A stretch of DNA of 64,000 nt from Hericium rajendrae (GCA_033439255.1 CM065879.1:600501-664500), one strand, 5' to 3'. Shown: positions 46,858-59,400, numbered from the stretch's first letter. Program-made: numbers and translations. The notes: generated by a model from the sequence alone, not told the origin.

Positions 46858-48557
46858 ATGGAGGCTACAACCGGAGGCGCAACCATCTTGTCGCTGCCTA
46901 CGGAGCTCACGGTATCCATTTTTCGTAAAGCTAAACTGAAGACGCTGCTCCGATGTGCTCAAGTACGTATGGTCGCTTATGGTTGAACGCGACTTGACAC
47001 TTATTTTCATCCCGAAGGTCTATCGTTACTGGTACACATTGATTCGCGACACCCTCGAGCTTCAGTACCAAATAGAACTTTCCGTGCACGGGGTCCAAGA
47101 CAACTGCCCCATCGAGATGAACCTCGATGAGCGACTGCAGCTGCTGAGGCGCAAGCAGATCGCGTGGAGGACGGGCATGGCGGGAGACATGCTGTCCGTC
47201 ATGAAGCTGCCGCGCTCTGCCCCCACTATGTGGGCATTCAACGGCAACAGCACAGCCTACGTGGACAAGACGGCAAGGACGATACACTACAAACAGCTTG
47301 GAGTGGACTCGCTCTCCGCCAAAGATTACACGTGGCCACTGCCAGACGTGGGGACTAATCTGGCCTTGTCCTTGGATCCTGACCAGGACTTGCTCGCGAT
47401 CGCGTCGCTGGACACCACCATGTTGAGTTCGCTTATGTATATGGCTTTGAAGTGTAGGACTGACTGTAGAACTCCTGCAGGGACTTTCATATATCTATCC
47501 TGCTGCGCTCTCTAAGGACGGGCGCAGTTCATCCTCTTTCATCCACTTCTGGAGAATTGCGAAGAGGAGTCTCTGTCACCCACCGTTCGGCGACAATAAC
47601 CCAGCAAGGCTTCTGTATTTTTGGAGACTTCGTAAGCGTCAGCGTGGTGGACCTCTCAGATGGTATATCCGATACGGCCGTATGGAATTGGAAAACTGGT
47701 GTCCTTCAAAAGGTAAGCCCGCTCCTTGTTTGTGAGGAGACACGACTCGAATCAGACGTCAATAGCGAGTAGGTGGTCCAAGAACCAACATGATACTCAT
47801 CACCGACGATCTTGGCATGATATGGGATCCCAAGATATCAACCGAAGACGGCTTCGCAGGCGGGCTTGCAGTCCACGTTGTGCAGAAAAATGCATCTGCC
47901 CTGTGGTCCATGTCAGGACAGGACTATGACTACGCCCTGCTGATGCCGTCCTTTTTGTTCGAGTTCCCAGACTTCGGACGCCACGAGGTGAGGCTCTACA
48001 GTTCCCGTCAGACGCATCGCCAGACGTCCGTCTTTCCGCCGGCGCCCGATGCGGACCACCTTATCATCCTTGACATGTTCGAATTCAACGAACTCGTTGG
48101 CATGCGGACCCGACGGCTGCTTATCTCGTGCTCGAAGCTCGTCGCGAAACTGCAAGAACGGCGGGACGACAGCCAAAAGCACGTCCTTCCTTGGGACGAG
48201 TGGAAAGCCTGCATCGTTTGGGCGTCCGAACAGACGAGGCGGGACGCGTTCGAGCCGCAAATGACGGCCGGCATGCGTTACGTGGAGCAGGCTCCCCCCT
48301 CCACGGATGACTCTAGCTCGTCGTTTGACGTCCTGGATTTCGAGCCTCGTCGAGTGGCTAGGGCCATGTCGACGGGCGTGTATCCTGGCGAATCCTTGGT
48401 CCAAGCCTCATGTTTCGTCAACGACGAGCTGGTAGTGCGGCACCCATATCTCGTCAGGCAAGTAAAGGTCAAGCACGACCCAAGATCGTGGTTGTCTGCG
48501 CACTTGATCACGGACGAGGGATTGTTCGTTGTCTCGCCCGTAAGCAAACCATCCTGA
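46858..48557 (+). CDS. F-box protein of a local paralogue cluster (D)
   Basis: Exons 46858-46962, 47018-47436, 47481-47712 and 47766-48557 encode 515 residues. The F-box (ILSLPTELTVSIFRKAKLKTLLRCAQ, then VYRYWYTLIRDT) and the whole C-terminal part follow gene A residue by residue (ELQYQIEL.VH.VQDNCP, RKQIAWRTGM, GFCIFGDFVSVSV, VWNWKTGVLQK, DDLGMIWDPKIS, LITDEGLFVV). Exon 1 is 105 nt in both. It is an inverted duplicate of gene A about 11 kb away, with the aldolase and kinase-KEN genes between. It is presumed to be an SCF substrate receptor. Confidence 0.83.
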
Positions 48558-50057
48558 CTGTCCGCGTATATACTTGGCTCATCAGTTCTGTCTTGTCTGA
48601 GTGCAGAACATCGCTGCCACCGGAATTGAAAACGGAATCTTGACCGTCAGCATGGTCCCTTTCGCCGAGAATATCGAGACCCCACACCACCTTAATGAAG
48701 CTCGTTCGTGAGGTCCGTATCATGCAGAATTTCCTAGCAATGCATCTATTCACGCTTCGTTCAAGGGAGTACTGGCATCGCGAGCTATTCGAGTGGCCGA
48801 AGATGCAACTAGTAATTTTTTTTGAAAGGCTCCTCTGTAAAACGAAATATACCAAATAGACATATCTGAACCACTCCATCATTTGTGCTGTAGCAGCAAA
48901 TGTGTGTGGTAATAAAACGCCCTGCCTGCTCTCCTGAGAGTCCTGAGTGATGTCCTGCGCGTGATTGCACTTACATCTCCGAAGGAACGAGACCGTATGC
49001 TGTATCATTTCGACCATAGGTTCAGTCACCGGTTACGGGGCCCGTGAACTTTAATCAATTCAATGTGAGTTCGCCGGTCGCAGACGAGCATGAACCTGGC
49101 ATAAAGCCGCTCGGAATTAATCCCTAAAAATTAACAAAATATCAGTAATGATATAGCCTCATCTTTGTCATGCCCAGAATGAATGTTTAAAAGCCATTGC
49201 AAGGGGGAAAAAATACTTCGGGCCGTCATGCGCGTATGCGATTGCATCTGGAAATATGCCGAGCGAGGTGTTGGTATCATTCGGATGCGCTAGTCTCCCA
49301 CAGGCAGACCTTGAAGAAGACAGATGACGAGTCGGGGTGCATGGCGCATCGTGAAAGAACCTGCAGAGGCCTGCAGAGGGTAAAACAAACAATGCAAAGG
49401 CAGTCAAGGTTCCTCCCTCCCATGCAGCGGGTGTTTGCCGATGCGATGAGCGGTGAACTAAGGTGATCGAGGTCACCGTGGACTCAACATCATGGGTCAC
49501 TTCTAGCTGTGAACCTCCCCCAGGTCGGTGAAATAAGGTCACAGGTCGCATCCAGCGAACCTGCGGTCAAAATAATACAGTATGCAGTTTGAGCTGGAAG
49601 CCCCGGTTGTCGAGCATCTGTAAAGGCGCCTACATCACGGTGTTGTCGATGAGCAGCCATGCTGAATCCATGTCTGCTGTCTCGCCCTGCGTCTGTCCGC
49701 TGCCTCCGCGCGGTCTCCCGCGCCTGCCCTTCCTAAGCTTGAAAGAGGTTCCCTACCGTAGGGGCTAATGGTTCCTCGACTAGGCGAGTAGCCAGTCCTT
49801 CGAAGCGTCTTGACTCATATATGTATCGGAACAGATCCAGTAGACGAGCCCCACCATTGAACAACGGTTCCACGCGAAAATCATCGTGACCAACTGCAAG
49901 TGTATGATCTGTTGACGTCACGCCGAGTGCCGTCGATTGAGGGAGATTAATCAACATATCAACTGCCTAGATGTCGATACTCATCGGGCACAAAGAAAGG
50001 CCAAATTCTATTGTAGGATGAGCTAAGAACAACAGGTCCCGAAAGCCATCCAGACGT
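48558..50057. other. 1.5-kb stretch without a supported gene
   Basis: Only short open frames occur. A 74-codon minus-strand frame at 49733-49957 is open but matches no family I recognise. No RNA gene or repeat was identified. Confidence 0.4.
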
Positions 50058-50649
50058 TTAGTGGTGGCCGCCGAGAGCAACGTGTCCGGCCTTGCTCATC
50101 TGCCAGGCGTATTGGTTGTTAGCCCAGGTGTACGTGCCGTAGCCTGAAGCGCATCGCTCCGTCAGAACAAAATGGTGTGGGGCAGAGACGCAACGGACCA
50201 ATGGCGACAGGGACGATCCAGTACGGAACCTGCTTCGACAGACGGCGGTAGCCGTTGAACATCCAGTGACGGACCATGTGGTGGACGGGACGCTGGCGGA
50301 ACGGCGAGAGGGCTGCGTTTCAGGATGAAATGTTAGATCTATGACGACGCGGAGACGGGACGAACGTACTGTACTGAACGATGCCGCGCTGGTTTATGCC
50401 CGACTTGTCACCCCACCAAAGGCTCTACAAATGCACACCAACGTCAGCATTGTTTCTTTCTTCAAGTGCAAGTCATTATTCGCGTTATTCTGGCCAAAGA
50501 GAATAGACAGTTGTGAAGAAAAAGGGTTGGACTCACGTAGACCTTCGCTGCACGAAATAACACGCAAAATCAGTACAAAAATTGCAGCCCAGACAAACGA
50601 TGAACATACGCCCAGGCATTTCGCTCATGCGCGGAGTGGTTGCTCTCAT
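50058..50649 (-). CDS. QCR8: Cytochrome bc1 complex subunit 8
   Basis: Five exons (50610-50649, 50537-50547, 50370-50424, 50199-50312, 50058-50143) encode 101 residues, the usual QCR8 length. The sequence matches fungal QCR8: EMPGPKVY, LWWGDKSGINQRGIVQYTLSPF, MVRHWMFNGYRRL, a membrane segment (VPYWIVPVAIGYGTYTWAN) and SKAGH near the end. The protein sits in the inner mitochondrial membrane and contacts cytochrome b near the ubiquinone sites of complex III. Exon 2 is a microexon of 11 nt (PKVY). The gene is divergent from the DUF1308 gene across 294 bp. Confidence 0.94.
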
Positions 50650-50943
50650 TTTGTCGAAGAAATCAGCAACGACGATGGGGGAAGAGTGGTGTAGATGGTG
50701 AGTGTAGTTGGCAGAGAGCGCGACGGACAACTTCGGGAGGCACGGTGGCGGCGGTTCGGTTGTGTAATCGGTTCGTTGGGATTGGTTCGGTTATCTGCAG
50801 CATCTTCAATCCGAGTCACTGACTTTAAGAAACGCACCTCCATGTCTACACTTGCATCCAATTAAAGTTTGTTCTCTATCTATGTTGATTCTATCCCTTG
50901 TAATGACAGTCCGTTCACAGTTTCCTTTCTATCGTGTCTCAAG
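50650..50943. promoter_or_regulatory. Bidirectional promoter region of QCR8 and the DUF1308 gene
   Basis: A CCAAT box reads toward QCR8 (ATTGG at 50781-50785) and another toward the DUF1308 gene (CCAAT at about 50868). HAP-type CCAAT complexes commonly control respiratory genes such as QCR8 in fungi; use here is inferred. Confidence 0.5.
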
Positions 50944-52928
50944 ATGGATCATGTTGCGGCTCAACCGATTCATCCAGAGCTGCAGCGGCAGCTCCTCCAG
51001 ATGCAACAGGTTGCTAATTCAATATCGTCATATGTACCCTACATCCCGAAGCCCCCTGTCCTCGATTCGTCGGCCGACATTCAAGGAACCAGTGATGAGG
51101 GGGCTGCAGAATCGGGAGAACTACTTCCAGGGTTGCGCCCTCTACTCGACGCCGTACGCAAGGACATCGATGTAACGCAAAAGGTAATTTAGACGTCTTT
51201 GCTTTCAACTGTGTCTTACCAAAGTCTCTTCTCTTAGTAGTTCTTGGAAAAGTCCGATGCTGCATCACTGCCAGCTCCTTCGACGAATGCCACTTACCTG
51301 GTTGCGGTCTGGGAGGAAGTTCTTCGAGCCCCTCAGCCGATCGTCGCGATTGGTAGGACATTCTTCACGAAGAATGAAAAGGGAAAAGCAAATGTCAAGA
51401 AGAGTGGCGCACGACCGACTCCTGGTGTCAAAGTGGACGTTGTCGCTGACAATGGCAAGACGTGGATCAGAGTCAATACGTTCGTATGACCGATTCTGCA
51501 GAAGCCATGATACCATCCTGACGTTGTTTTCTCAGGACGAGGAACTCGCGGCTACTCTCAGAGTTTCGTGAGATAGATTCATACAACACGGATTCCGAGG
51601 ACGGTCTGGACCATGGTGGTCGGCCGAGTTATGCACAGGCTGAATTCGACAATTCAATCCTCCGCATGGGGCGTGCTCTTATGTCGGCGGCCAAGGACAA
51701 CCCGGTCGTTGGCACCACTCTCTCGCCAAAAATCGCCTTCCGTCTCACGCGACTAGACCCTCACGCCGATCCAGAGGTCGAAGGAAACGATCCCCGGATA
51801 GCGTTGACCATCGATATGCTGCGCGACATGGGGATTGATGTCCAACTTGGCGAGCGCGCTGCAGACGATGTGGTTCGCTCGTCGTCGGAGCCGTTTCTTT
51901 CCAGAGGCATGCATCTCGAACCAACGCGTCACATCAATCTGGACTTATCGGTTTTGATCGCTCTTGTCTCTGACCTCACACACAGCACCCTCCCTCGATC
52001 TGCTGCTGAAGCACAGGAACGGTTTGTTCCCTCCGCATCCTACCTGGAATGGAAGAAATCACGGTTAAGAGCGAAGATCTATGGAGAAAGGACCGATATC
52101 GACGCAGTCATCGATGGCGATCAAGACTTAATCACGACAGAGAATGCAGAGGATATGGGCAAGCATTCCAGGGCTCTAGCGGATCAACTACAACAGGAAA
52201 TGTCAAAAGGTTTACTGCAAGACATGTTCGAACGACTTTCTACGCTGGCCGACCATGGCCCCGTCGAGTTCTGGACTACTGCAGAGGCCAGAGACCGTTG
52301 CATACGCATCATCTCCAAAATCGGCGGACCGAACGAAAAGCGACGCGCACATGCTCTATTTTCGCCTCCAGATGACTTGCTTGAAGCAGAGCAAGTCTAC
52401 TGGAAAGACTCCCGATACCCGCTTCGCTTCCTACCGCTGCTCCCACTTCACATCTTCCCATCTCCCGAGCCTCCTGTACCCATACCGACGGCAGATGTCC
52501 CTGCCGATCAGATCCTCTCGCGCTCTGACCTATCGCCATTTTTCGGCGCCCTCGAACGCACTTCTCGCGCGCTTCTAGGCCAAGAAACTGCCCCGCACCC
52601 ACGCGCACTCCCCGATGACCTAAGCGCCTCCGAGATCCAGCGCGCGTCCGTGATGAAAGCGAACCCGAAGCTGACGGCGCATACCGTGCGGAGCATACTC
52701 TGGGGCGCAGCGAACGGCTGGACAACGCTGACGGCCAACCGGGCGAGCGTGAAGGCGATCATACGCGAGGTGCGGAAGGCTGGCGAGGACGTCGGGCATA
52801 CGAGGGAGGGCGGGGAGGGCGGGAGTGTGGTTGAGAAGGCGGCGATTTGGGTTGTGGATCCCCGGAGTCTGGCGGAGGGAATGAGGTCTGATTTCGAGGG
52901 ACGATTTAGTCCTGGTCTATCATTTTGA
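50944..52928 (+). CDS. DUF1308 protein (UPF0415/C7orf25-like)
   Basis: Exons 50944-51183, 51241-51479 and 51536-52928 encode 623 residues. The N-terminal ~190 residues (helical start, then YLVAVWEEVLRA, VDVVADNGKTWIRVNT, RNSRLLSEFREID) and the C-terminal DUF1308-like part (INLDLSVLIALVSDLTH, VEFWTTAEARDRCIRIISKIGGPNE, LTAHTVRSILWGAANGWTTLTANRASV) fit the UPF0415 family found from fungi to humans. Its biochemical function is not established. Acidic residues such as the D in INLDLS suggest a PIN-nuclease-like fold, but this is inference. Confidence 0.78.
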
Positions 52929-53976
52929 AATCGGCTGTAATCCACAAGGGTGCGTTTTGCACGGATATCTAAGAGATCGCGTGGGATATGAGGAAAGCCG
53001 GACCATGTAGATTTGCGCATCGTATAGTGATTTTCCTGATTTTCCGGTTCCGTCATCTAAGTGTGTATAAAGGGCGCTGTGGCCACAGAGGGAACGCGCG
53101 GTGACCCGCGCTTGGCCGGGCCGGTGACCCCGCGGGACCGCGCCTGTTACGAGCGCCCTGGGCGGATTACACGGTGTACTCTAGCCGCCCAAACAAGGCA
53201 GCGCTTGCCTTATCCGTTTATCGACTGCATTCTCGACCGACCGTTGCGCTCGTTCGCGCTCGATTCTTCTGTGTGATGTGCCCCGTTGCTCCGAGGCTCT
53301 CTTTATCCTCTTCTGGCCACCTTGCTGCCTTCTCGTTACTGTCGAGAAAGGCCACAATCTGGGCAACTCGGTTAATCACTGGGATACGATGCAGAAAGAG
53401 CACGAGAACGCGAGAACGCGAAGCGCGGCCGCACGGACGACGACAAATTGCGCCGGACGTGATGGATCACGAAGCGCGATAGACGACGTGATGCGACGAG
53501 AACACGCGACGAGAACACGATGAGAACACGACGAGAACGCGACGAGCAGGACAGACGAATGCGCCATGAGGGGCAGGACAGACGACGTGATGCAGACGAT
53601 GCGAAGCACGACGAGGACATGACAAATGAAACGCGACAAACGACACGACATGATGCGTCGCGTCGCAAAGCGCGACAATATCGATGCAATGCAAAGGCAG
53701 ACGGGCCGCACGCAATGCACCAGCGACAGACGAGGATGTGATCTGCAAAGGTTGGGTGTTGCTTGGAGCCCAAGTCTTGTAGCTAACAGTAATAATACTT
53801 TTGAGCACCACTGTAGATTCCCTGCCTGCTTCTTCAGCTCAGATAATCACAATGTCGAAGCTAAAATATATGAATTGCATTAAGAGGACAAAAGAGCATA
53901 TGTAGAAATAGTTAGGTACTTCGTAGGGATAACATTAACATAGCATTTGCGACAAGCCCGGAGTCCTGCCCGCACA
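52929..53976. other. Downstream of the Crypton gene; no gene recognised
   Basis: A GC-rich part (53060-53200) follows a TATAAAG at about 53066. A strand-biased repetitive part then runs to about 53740. No coding gene is supported. Confidence 0.45.
53400..53660 (+). repeat. Purine-rich simple repeats of ACGAGAAC type
   Basis: The words GACGAGAACACG, CGAGAACGCG and GATGAGAACACG recur at 53401-53420 and 53497-53545 in an A/G/C-rich strand. GGACAGACGA(A/C) also recurs. They look like a degenerate short tandem array. Confidence 0.55.
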
Positions 53977-55178
53977 TCACGGGTAAGCATTCGAGCGCTC
54001 CATCACGGCCTCGTGCGCCCCCGCATCCTTCTTCTGCAGGTAGGCGCAGAAGGTCCCCGCCGTGTAGTTTCCGCCGTAGACGGCCTCCAGGAAGCGCAGC
54101 GCGAGGTCGACGTCCCAGCGCGGCTTCTTGGACAGCTCGGTGACGAGGTCGATGACCTTCTTGCGCCGGCCCCATGCTGTCTTCACCTTGGGGACATTCC
54201 CCCTCCACTTCGGTCCCCAGTTCTCCTCGAGCTCCCGCACGGGCAGGAAGCCGTTGAGACCAACCGTGTACTCCGACCAGATGTCCGTGATGGTCTGGCA
54301 GGACTGCATCAGGTACGACGGCGTGAGCTCGCTGCCGACGAGCGCCCACGGGTGCTTCGCGACACGCTCGTCGCCGTACTTCGTGCGCATCGTGTCGCGT
54401 TTCTTCGCATGGGGATCCGGACCGTGCAGCACCAGCGGGTTGGACGGCAGCCACGGCATCGTGGGCGCGGGTGCGGGCGTCACGTGCATGGTACCGGGTA
54501 GTGCTGTCGAGGGAGCAGAAGCTGAGGAGGAAAAGGTCGGGGTCGACGTCGATGCCGCATGGGCATAAAGCAGCGATGGCGGCGGCAGCATGGTGGTGGC
54601 AGCGACAGGGCCGCCAGCTCCGAGCGGCGGAGCATAGGTGAGCATACCGCCAAACGGCGGCAGCACGGGCTCTGCACAGCAGCGCCGTCAGCAGTGGCAA
54701 AACCCAGGCCACAGGCAGCATGCACGTACCGTCAGCGCCGTCGGCGGCATCCTTCTTTTGCTTGCGTGATGGCTGGCGCCGTGCACCGTGCGACATCTCG
54801 ACGGTGGCCTGCAGCCTCTCGACCACCTGCACGAGGGCCTGGTTCTGCCGCCTTGACTCCACGATCTCGCGCTTGTGCACGATGGCCTGCTCGGCCATGA
54901 TGCCGCGCATGGTCTTCGACATGCGCTCGGGGAGGTCCTCAAATGTGCAGAGCGCCTCCATCTCGGCCTGGGCCACGATCTCGGCGGCATCCTGTGCGTA
55001 CTCCTGGAACCTTGCCGTATTGAAGGGCGCGTACTTGAAGATTTGCAGGGCATCGTTGCGCGAATATAGGATGGCCGCGTCCTGGAGCAGCACAGTGCGG
55101 AACCAGGTGAGCAGGCGCAGGAAATGCTGGAGGGCGATGTCGTTGGCCACACGGGAACTTGCGGCATGCACACACCAG
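53977..55178 (-). CDS. C-terminal part of the Crypton protein (partial)
   Basis: Exons about 54730-55178 and 53977-54671, separated by a 58-nt GTACGT..CAG intron, are open. The first covers a helical segment (IALQHFLRLLTWFRTVLLQDAAILY) and a coiled coil (MAEQAIVHKREIVESRR...ALVQVVERLQATVEMS). After a Pro/Ala linker the second holds a GCR1_C-like DNA-binding domain (TITDIWSEYTVGLNGFLPVREL, EENWGPKWRGNVPKVKTAWGRR). It continues the recombinase at 62731 onward if the insertion is taken out of account; as it stands the gene is cut in two. Confidence 0.72.
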
Positions 55179-55290
55179 TCCCAGCTATGAAACTATATTG
55201 TGCGCCAGCAAATTGCCTGAACCGTATTACAAAACGGCCAGCAATTGCCGCTAAGCAACTCACCGCGCACATTATAATTCGCTCACATTA
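55179..55290 (+). repeat. Left inverted end of the GC-rich element
   Basis: About 110 bp resemble the inverse of 62620-62730, with best match in CCAGCAAATTGCC (55206-55218) and GTATTACAAAA (55225-55235). Confidence 0.7.
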
Positions 55291-55500
55291 TAATTTCAGT
55301 CGGGGCCGCTTACCGGGCCGTACGCTACTCACTGCCGCGCGGTTAGCGCGCCTACCCGCTCGGCACCGTTCCCGCGCTGCCTCGGCACCGTTCACCGCCC
55401 TGCGCGCTTCCCGCCTCGGCTACGCGCTCACCGCCTCCCGCCCCGCCCGACCTCGGCTACGCGAGCGCTCGGCTACGCGCTCGCTCGCACGTCCCGCTCT

Positions 55501-55600
55501 CCGCCCCCGCCGCTCGCTCCCCGCCCCCGCCGCTCGCTCCCCGCCCCCGCCGCTCGCTCCCCGCCCCCGCCGCTCGCTCCCCGCCCCCGCCGCTCGCTCT
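55501..55600 (+). repeat. Five tandem copies of a 20-bp GC-rich unit
   Basis: The unit CCGCCCCCGCCGCTCGCTCC repeats five times without a gap; only the last base pair region differs. The array sits about 320 bp inside the left end. Confidence 0.92.
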
Positions 55601-56435
55601 CCGCCGCGCATGCACCGCCTCGGCTACGCACCCGTGCACCTCCCGTCCTCAGCCCCTCGGCTACGCGAGTGCGCGGGCCTCCCGCCGCCGCCGTTCGTCC
55701 CACAGCACCTCCGGCGTCGTTGCCGCGGCGCACGCCATCAGCGCCGCTGGCGCTGCTGCTGTCGTCGTTGCTACGTCGCTAGTGTGCGCGGACGCGGGCG
55801 CTAGCACCCCGCACCGTTGCTGGGGCCCGTGCGTGGTTGCTGCGCGCGGTTGCTGCGTGCGGCGCGTGGCTGCTGTGCGTGGCGCGCTGTTGCTAAGGCG
55901 TCCGGTGCGGGTGGCGACAGCGTGCGCCGCTCTGGGGTGCAGCGTGCTGTTGTTGGGTGCCGCGCGTCGCGCGCAGGGCCGCGGCGCGCGTTGAGCGACG
56001 CTCCGGGGTACGTCGCGGCTGCGTGGTGGCAACGCGAGGGGCGTGGGGGCGGTGGACGCGGACGACAGGCACGCGCTGGTGATGTAGGCGCGTGTGCGTG
56101 TGTCGTAGTGGTGGGTGCTAGGCGGGGCACGCATGTCGGGCGCGCGTCTTCGGGTTCTGCGCAGGTCCTCGCGCGTCCGAAGCATGTTGTACGCGCTTGC
56201 GTGCGTGTCCGACTTGCGTGGAAGGGGGCTGAAGGCTGCTGGGAGCCGTGGGGGTGTGGTCGAGGACCGGAGAGGGCGCCGGATGCGCGGGAGGGATGGA
56301 GAAAGAGCGAGGCGAGTGGAGAGGAAGACGAAACGCGCGAAACGCGCGGAGCAGCGCGTGTGCACGAAGAGGTGGGTGGACAGGAGACGGTGCGGGTGCA
56401 CGGTGAGAGGCAGGCTGAGGGAGAGACCCGAGCGC
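55601..56435. other. Left arm of the GC-rich element, no gene supported
   Basis: GC-rich sequence has long open frames on both strands with Arg/Ala/Pro bias and no domain; read as composition artefact. Confidence 0.5.
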
Positions 56436-56442
56436 GCACCAG

Positions 56443-59400
56443 TGACTAGGAGCAACACCACGCCAATTGAAACTCCGACGCGTCCACTCGTTTCGGGCCT
56501 GACGCGGTTCAAAAAGTGGCCCCGGAAAGAGGTACACCTTAAGTGCCTTCGTCCCCTTCGAATCTCTCTGGAAAATCGATAGCACATCATCTTAAATTAT
56601 GCATGAGAAAGTCTCTTGGATGAAATGTTGGGATGTACATCAATAAAGGCACTTTTGAGTTCAGATCAAAAATAAAATAACCCATCCAAGAAAGATTACT
56701 CAAGAGGTCCGCGGATGAGTGGTCGCGCCCTTCCGATCATCCTCGGAGCATTGTTGAAGTCGGAAGGCGTACCTTTCTGTCGCACGGGGAAGAGGACGAC
56801 ACGTGTTACGTAAGCAGGTCGCGTCGCGTCCCGTTCGCCGTCCGTTTGTTTTTGACCGCGTTCCTCAACGTTTTTCTGTCCCTAGACACCCTATTTTGAC
56901 TGCTACACCTTATAGTACGTCTATGGCGCGTAATGGGGCGATTTAATCTTGGTTTTGGCTCTAGATCTCACACCAAGGCTCAGAAAGCCCATATCCTCGA
57001 TGTCCAGCCTTTAGGGACTCGAGCGGCATTGGCCAAACGTAACCACGGGATCACTCACCCTCTCCTTAGACCATTTCGCACCGGCGCTACACAACAGGTG
57101 AATAATTTAGTCCCAGCTCCATGTCTGCCTCCGTCGTGCGCAACAACAGAACCGAACCAGCGCTCGGCAGCCTCGGCTTTCACGAAAGGCGGCGTGTACT
57201 GGAAGACGTTGAAGGCGGCGCTACGTAAGGTGAAGGTGGAGTTGAAGAAGATGACGAAGCAGCGGAATCGGGCAAAAGAGGGTAGGAAAAGGCTTCAGGT
57301 GCGTATACTTGCTTCGTACCTGTATAATTATTCACCACGAATCCAGGATAAGACCAAAGTACTCAAGAAAGCTGTGAAGAAAGCTGTAAAGAAGGCCGTT
57401 CGAAAGCCTCGTCCACCCCTCATTCCTACGACATTGCACAACTGTCTTAATCATGACCCATCAACCTCTCGTGAAGCTCATACCACCAAGCAACTGCGTA
57501 AAGATAAAGACAAGCTCCGCAAGCGCGCTGAGCGCGCGAAGGACGGGAGGCACAAGGCTAGTCAGAAAGCCCTTCTACGGGCCCAACTCGCAGCACTCCC
57601 GGCCTTCATCATCAAACACAAGGGCAAGATTACAGCACACACTCGCGCACTCATCCGTTCACTATCCGAGATCAGCGTGCCGCAGGGCAGCACCTACCCA
57701 GCCATCAGCTTGGTACTCAAGAGTGCCGGTCTCAGGGTGATCGGCGCTTTCGATCGCCACAGCGTACGCCGTGTAGTCGGAGAAGGCTTTGTGCAGTCGC
57801 AGCTGCAAACGGCGGCAGAGCTCAATGAGGCGAAAAGTAAGTCTGCCGTGCATTTAGATGCCATGTTGACAGGCTTATAAATAAATATCTCACAGCCTTG
57901 ACGGTATCGGGCGATGGTACTACGCACAAAGCAGTCCATTATGAGACACGCTTTGTAGATATGGCACTTCCAGTACCCCATGTAGATCCCGACTCCCATC
58001 CCCCGTCTTGCTCCACTAAGCCATTCCTGTCAACTAAGAGTACGAAACGTGTGCTTCGCATGCTTCCCCTTACGCGCGTGTCTGGTCACACGAGCGAGGA
58101 GCAATTAGCTGGTTGGAAAATCGTACTCGAAGGGCTGGTTGCCCTGTACGATCGAAGTCCACTTGGACAGAAGTCTCCACTCTTTGTTGAGACAATCTGG
58201 GAGAAGATCAAAGGCTTGCTCACGGACCATGGCAGCGACGAGCAAAAACTTGCGCGGCTTATGGAAGCATATAAAGAAGAAATCGATTGCCGAAAGCGAG
58301 GCACCAATGCATACAATTCACTGTCAGCGGCCGAGCTTGAAGCATTCCTCCTCCTCGCAATGCACGAATCTATTCTTGCTGCTGGTGGCTACGATGCATG
58401 GGAGCAGCTGTCTCCCGATCAACAACTACGGCTGGGACAGAAGGTGTATACGGACGCTATCCACCGACTCGGGCAAGCAGCATTTGATGCGCTTAGTGCG
58501 GAAGAGAAGGGCTGGGCATCCCTCTTTATCTGGGCCGGATGTGGTATGCACAAGGAGCTCAACGCAATGAAGTATGGTGCGGAGGCTTTAAAGGCCTGGT
58601 GGGACTCAGACGCAGCGAAGGCTTTGGGCGCTATTCCGCCTATCCCTCTCTACAATAAAGATAATGCCGCTGCCGCCGCTGATCTGACCGCATCAACATC
58701 GAAGGCTCGTGCCGAGACTATCTCTTCGCGGGGTGGCATCAAAGCCGCCGAGCTGGCCGGCAGTATCATGCGAAATCAGAACTCGAAGAAGGGCCAGCAG
58801 GACATTTACCGCTGGTACTTCGAGTTTATCCTTGGATACATCATTCAATTCCCCGATACCAGCCACACACGATTCGGATCATACGGGGATGCAGCGTCCG
58901 AAATCATTGTTCACCTTTTCCTCTACCTTGAATTTCTTGGCATCATCCGAGACTCGAAAGATTCTGGCAACTTCAACCATATGGAACAGAATCTCTACAA
59001 TGCCCTACGTGATGCTGCCACATTGACTGAGCTGGCTGTTTTCTCACTCTACTCCCAAGCTGTTGCTCATCCATTTATGAAATTTATCCGCTCATCTGAA
59101 TCACAAAATGTACTCGAACTTGGGTACTATTACAGCGGCATCATCTCACATATCCAAAAGCTGATTGATAATCCCTCCCTTCTTCTCGAGACTGTCGGAG
59201 CCTCATACAAGGAGGCAACACTCGACGGTTGCATCTGGCAGCGGCCGGAGGCAATTCTGACAGTCCAACAGCTACACCAGGACAACCAACTACCATTTCT
59301 CAAGCCGGCCCTTCTCGCATTCCTCCATGGTGCGAAACTTGGCTGGTCGCATTTCATACGCGAGTTCAAGGCGGGTGGGAGAATTGACTCTCTGTCGCCC

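Noticed and set aside
49733-49957. 74-codon minus-strand frame as a gene
   Set aside because: It has no recognised family, no flanking exons and no signal or membrane features.
53060-53280. TATAAAG and GC-rich stretch considered as a solo long terminal repeat
   Set aside because: No matching second copy, no clear TG..CA borders and no target duplication were found, so no such element is claimed.
55501-55600. Regular array read as a possible CRISPR
   Set aside because: The units are contiguous without unique spacers, and the host is a eukaryote; it is a simple tandem repeat.
55124-56590. Long Arg/Pro/Ala-rich open frames on both strands of the GC-rich left arm
   Set aside because: High GC makes stops rare in every frame; no domain, start context or splice support. 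The same holds for 61.2-62.6 kb.
57107-57158. A 52-nt GTGAAT...ACAACAG intron in the transposase-like gene
   Set aside because: Removing it would shift the frame, while the read-through frame stays open to the next clear splice site.
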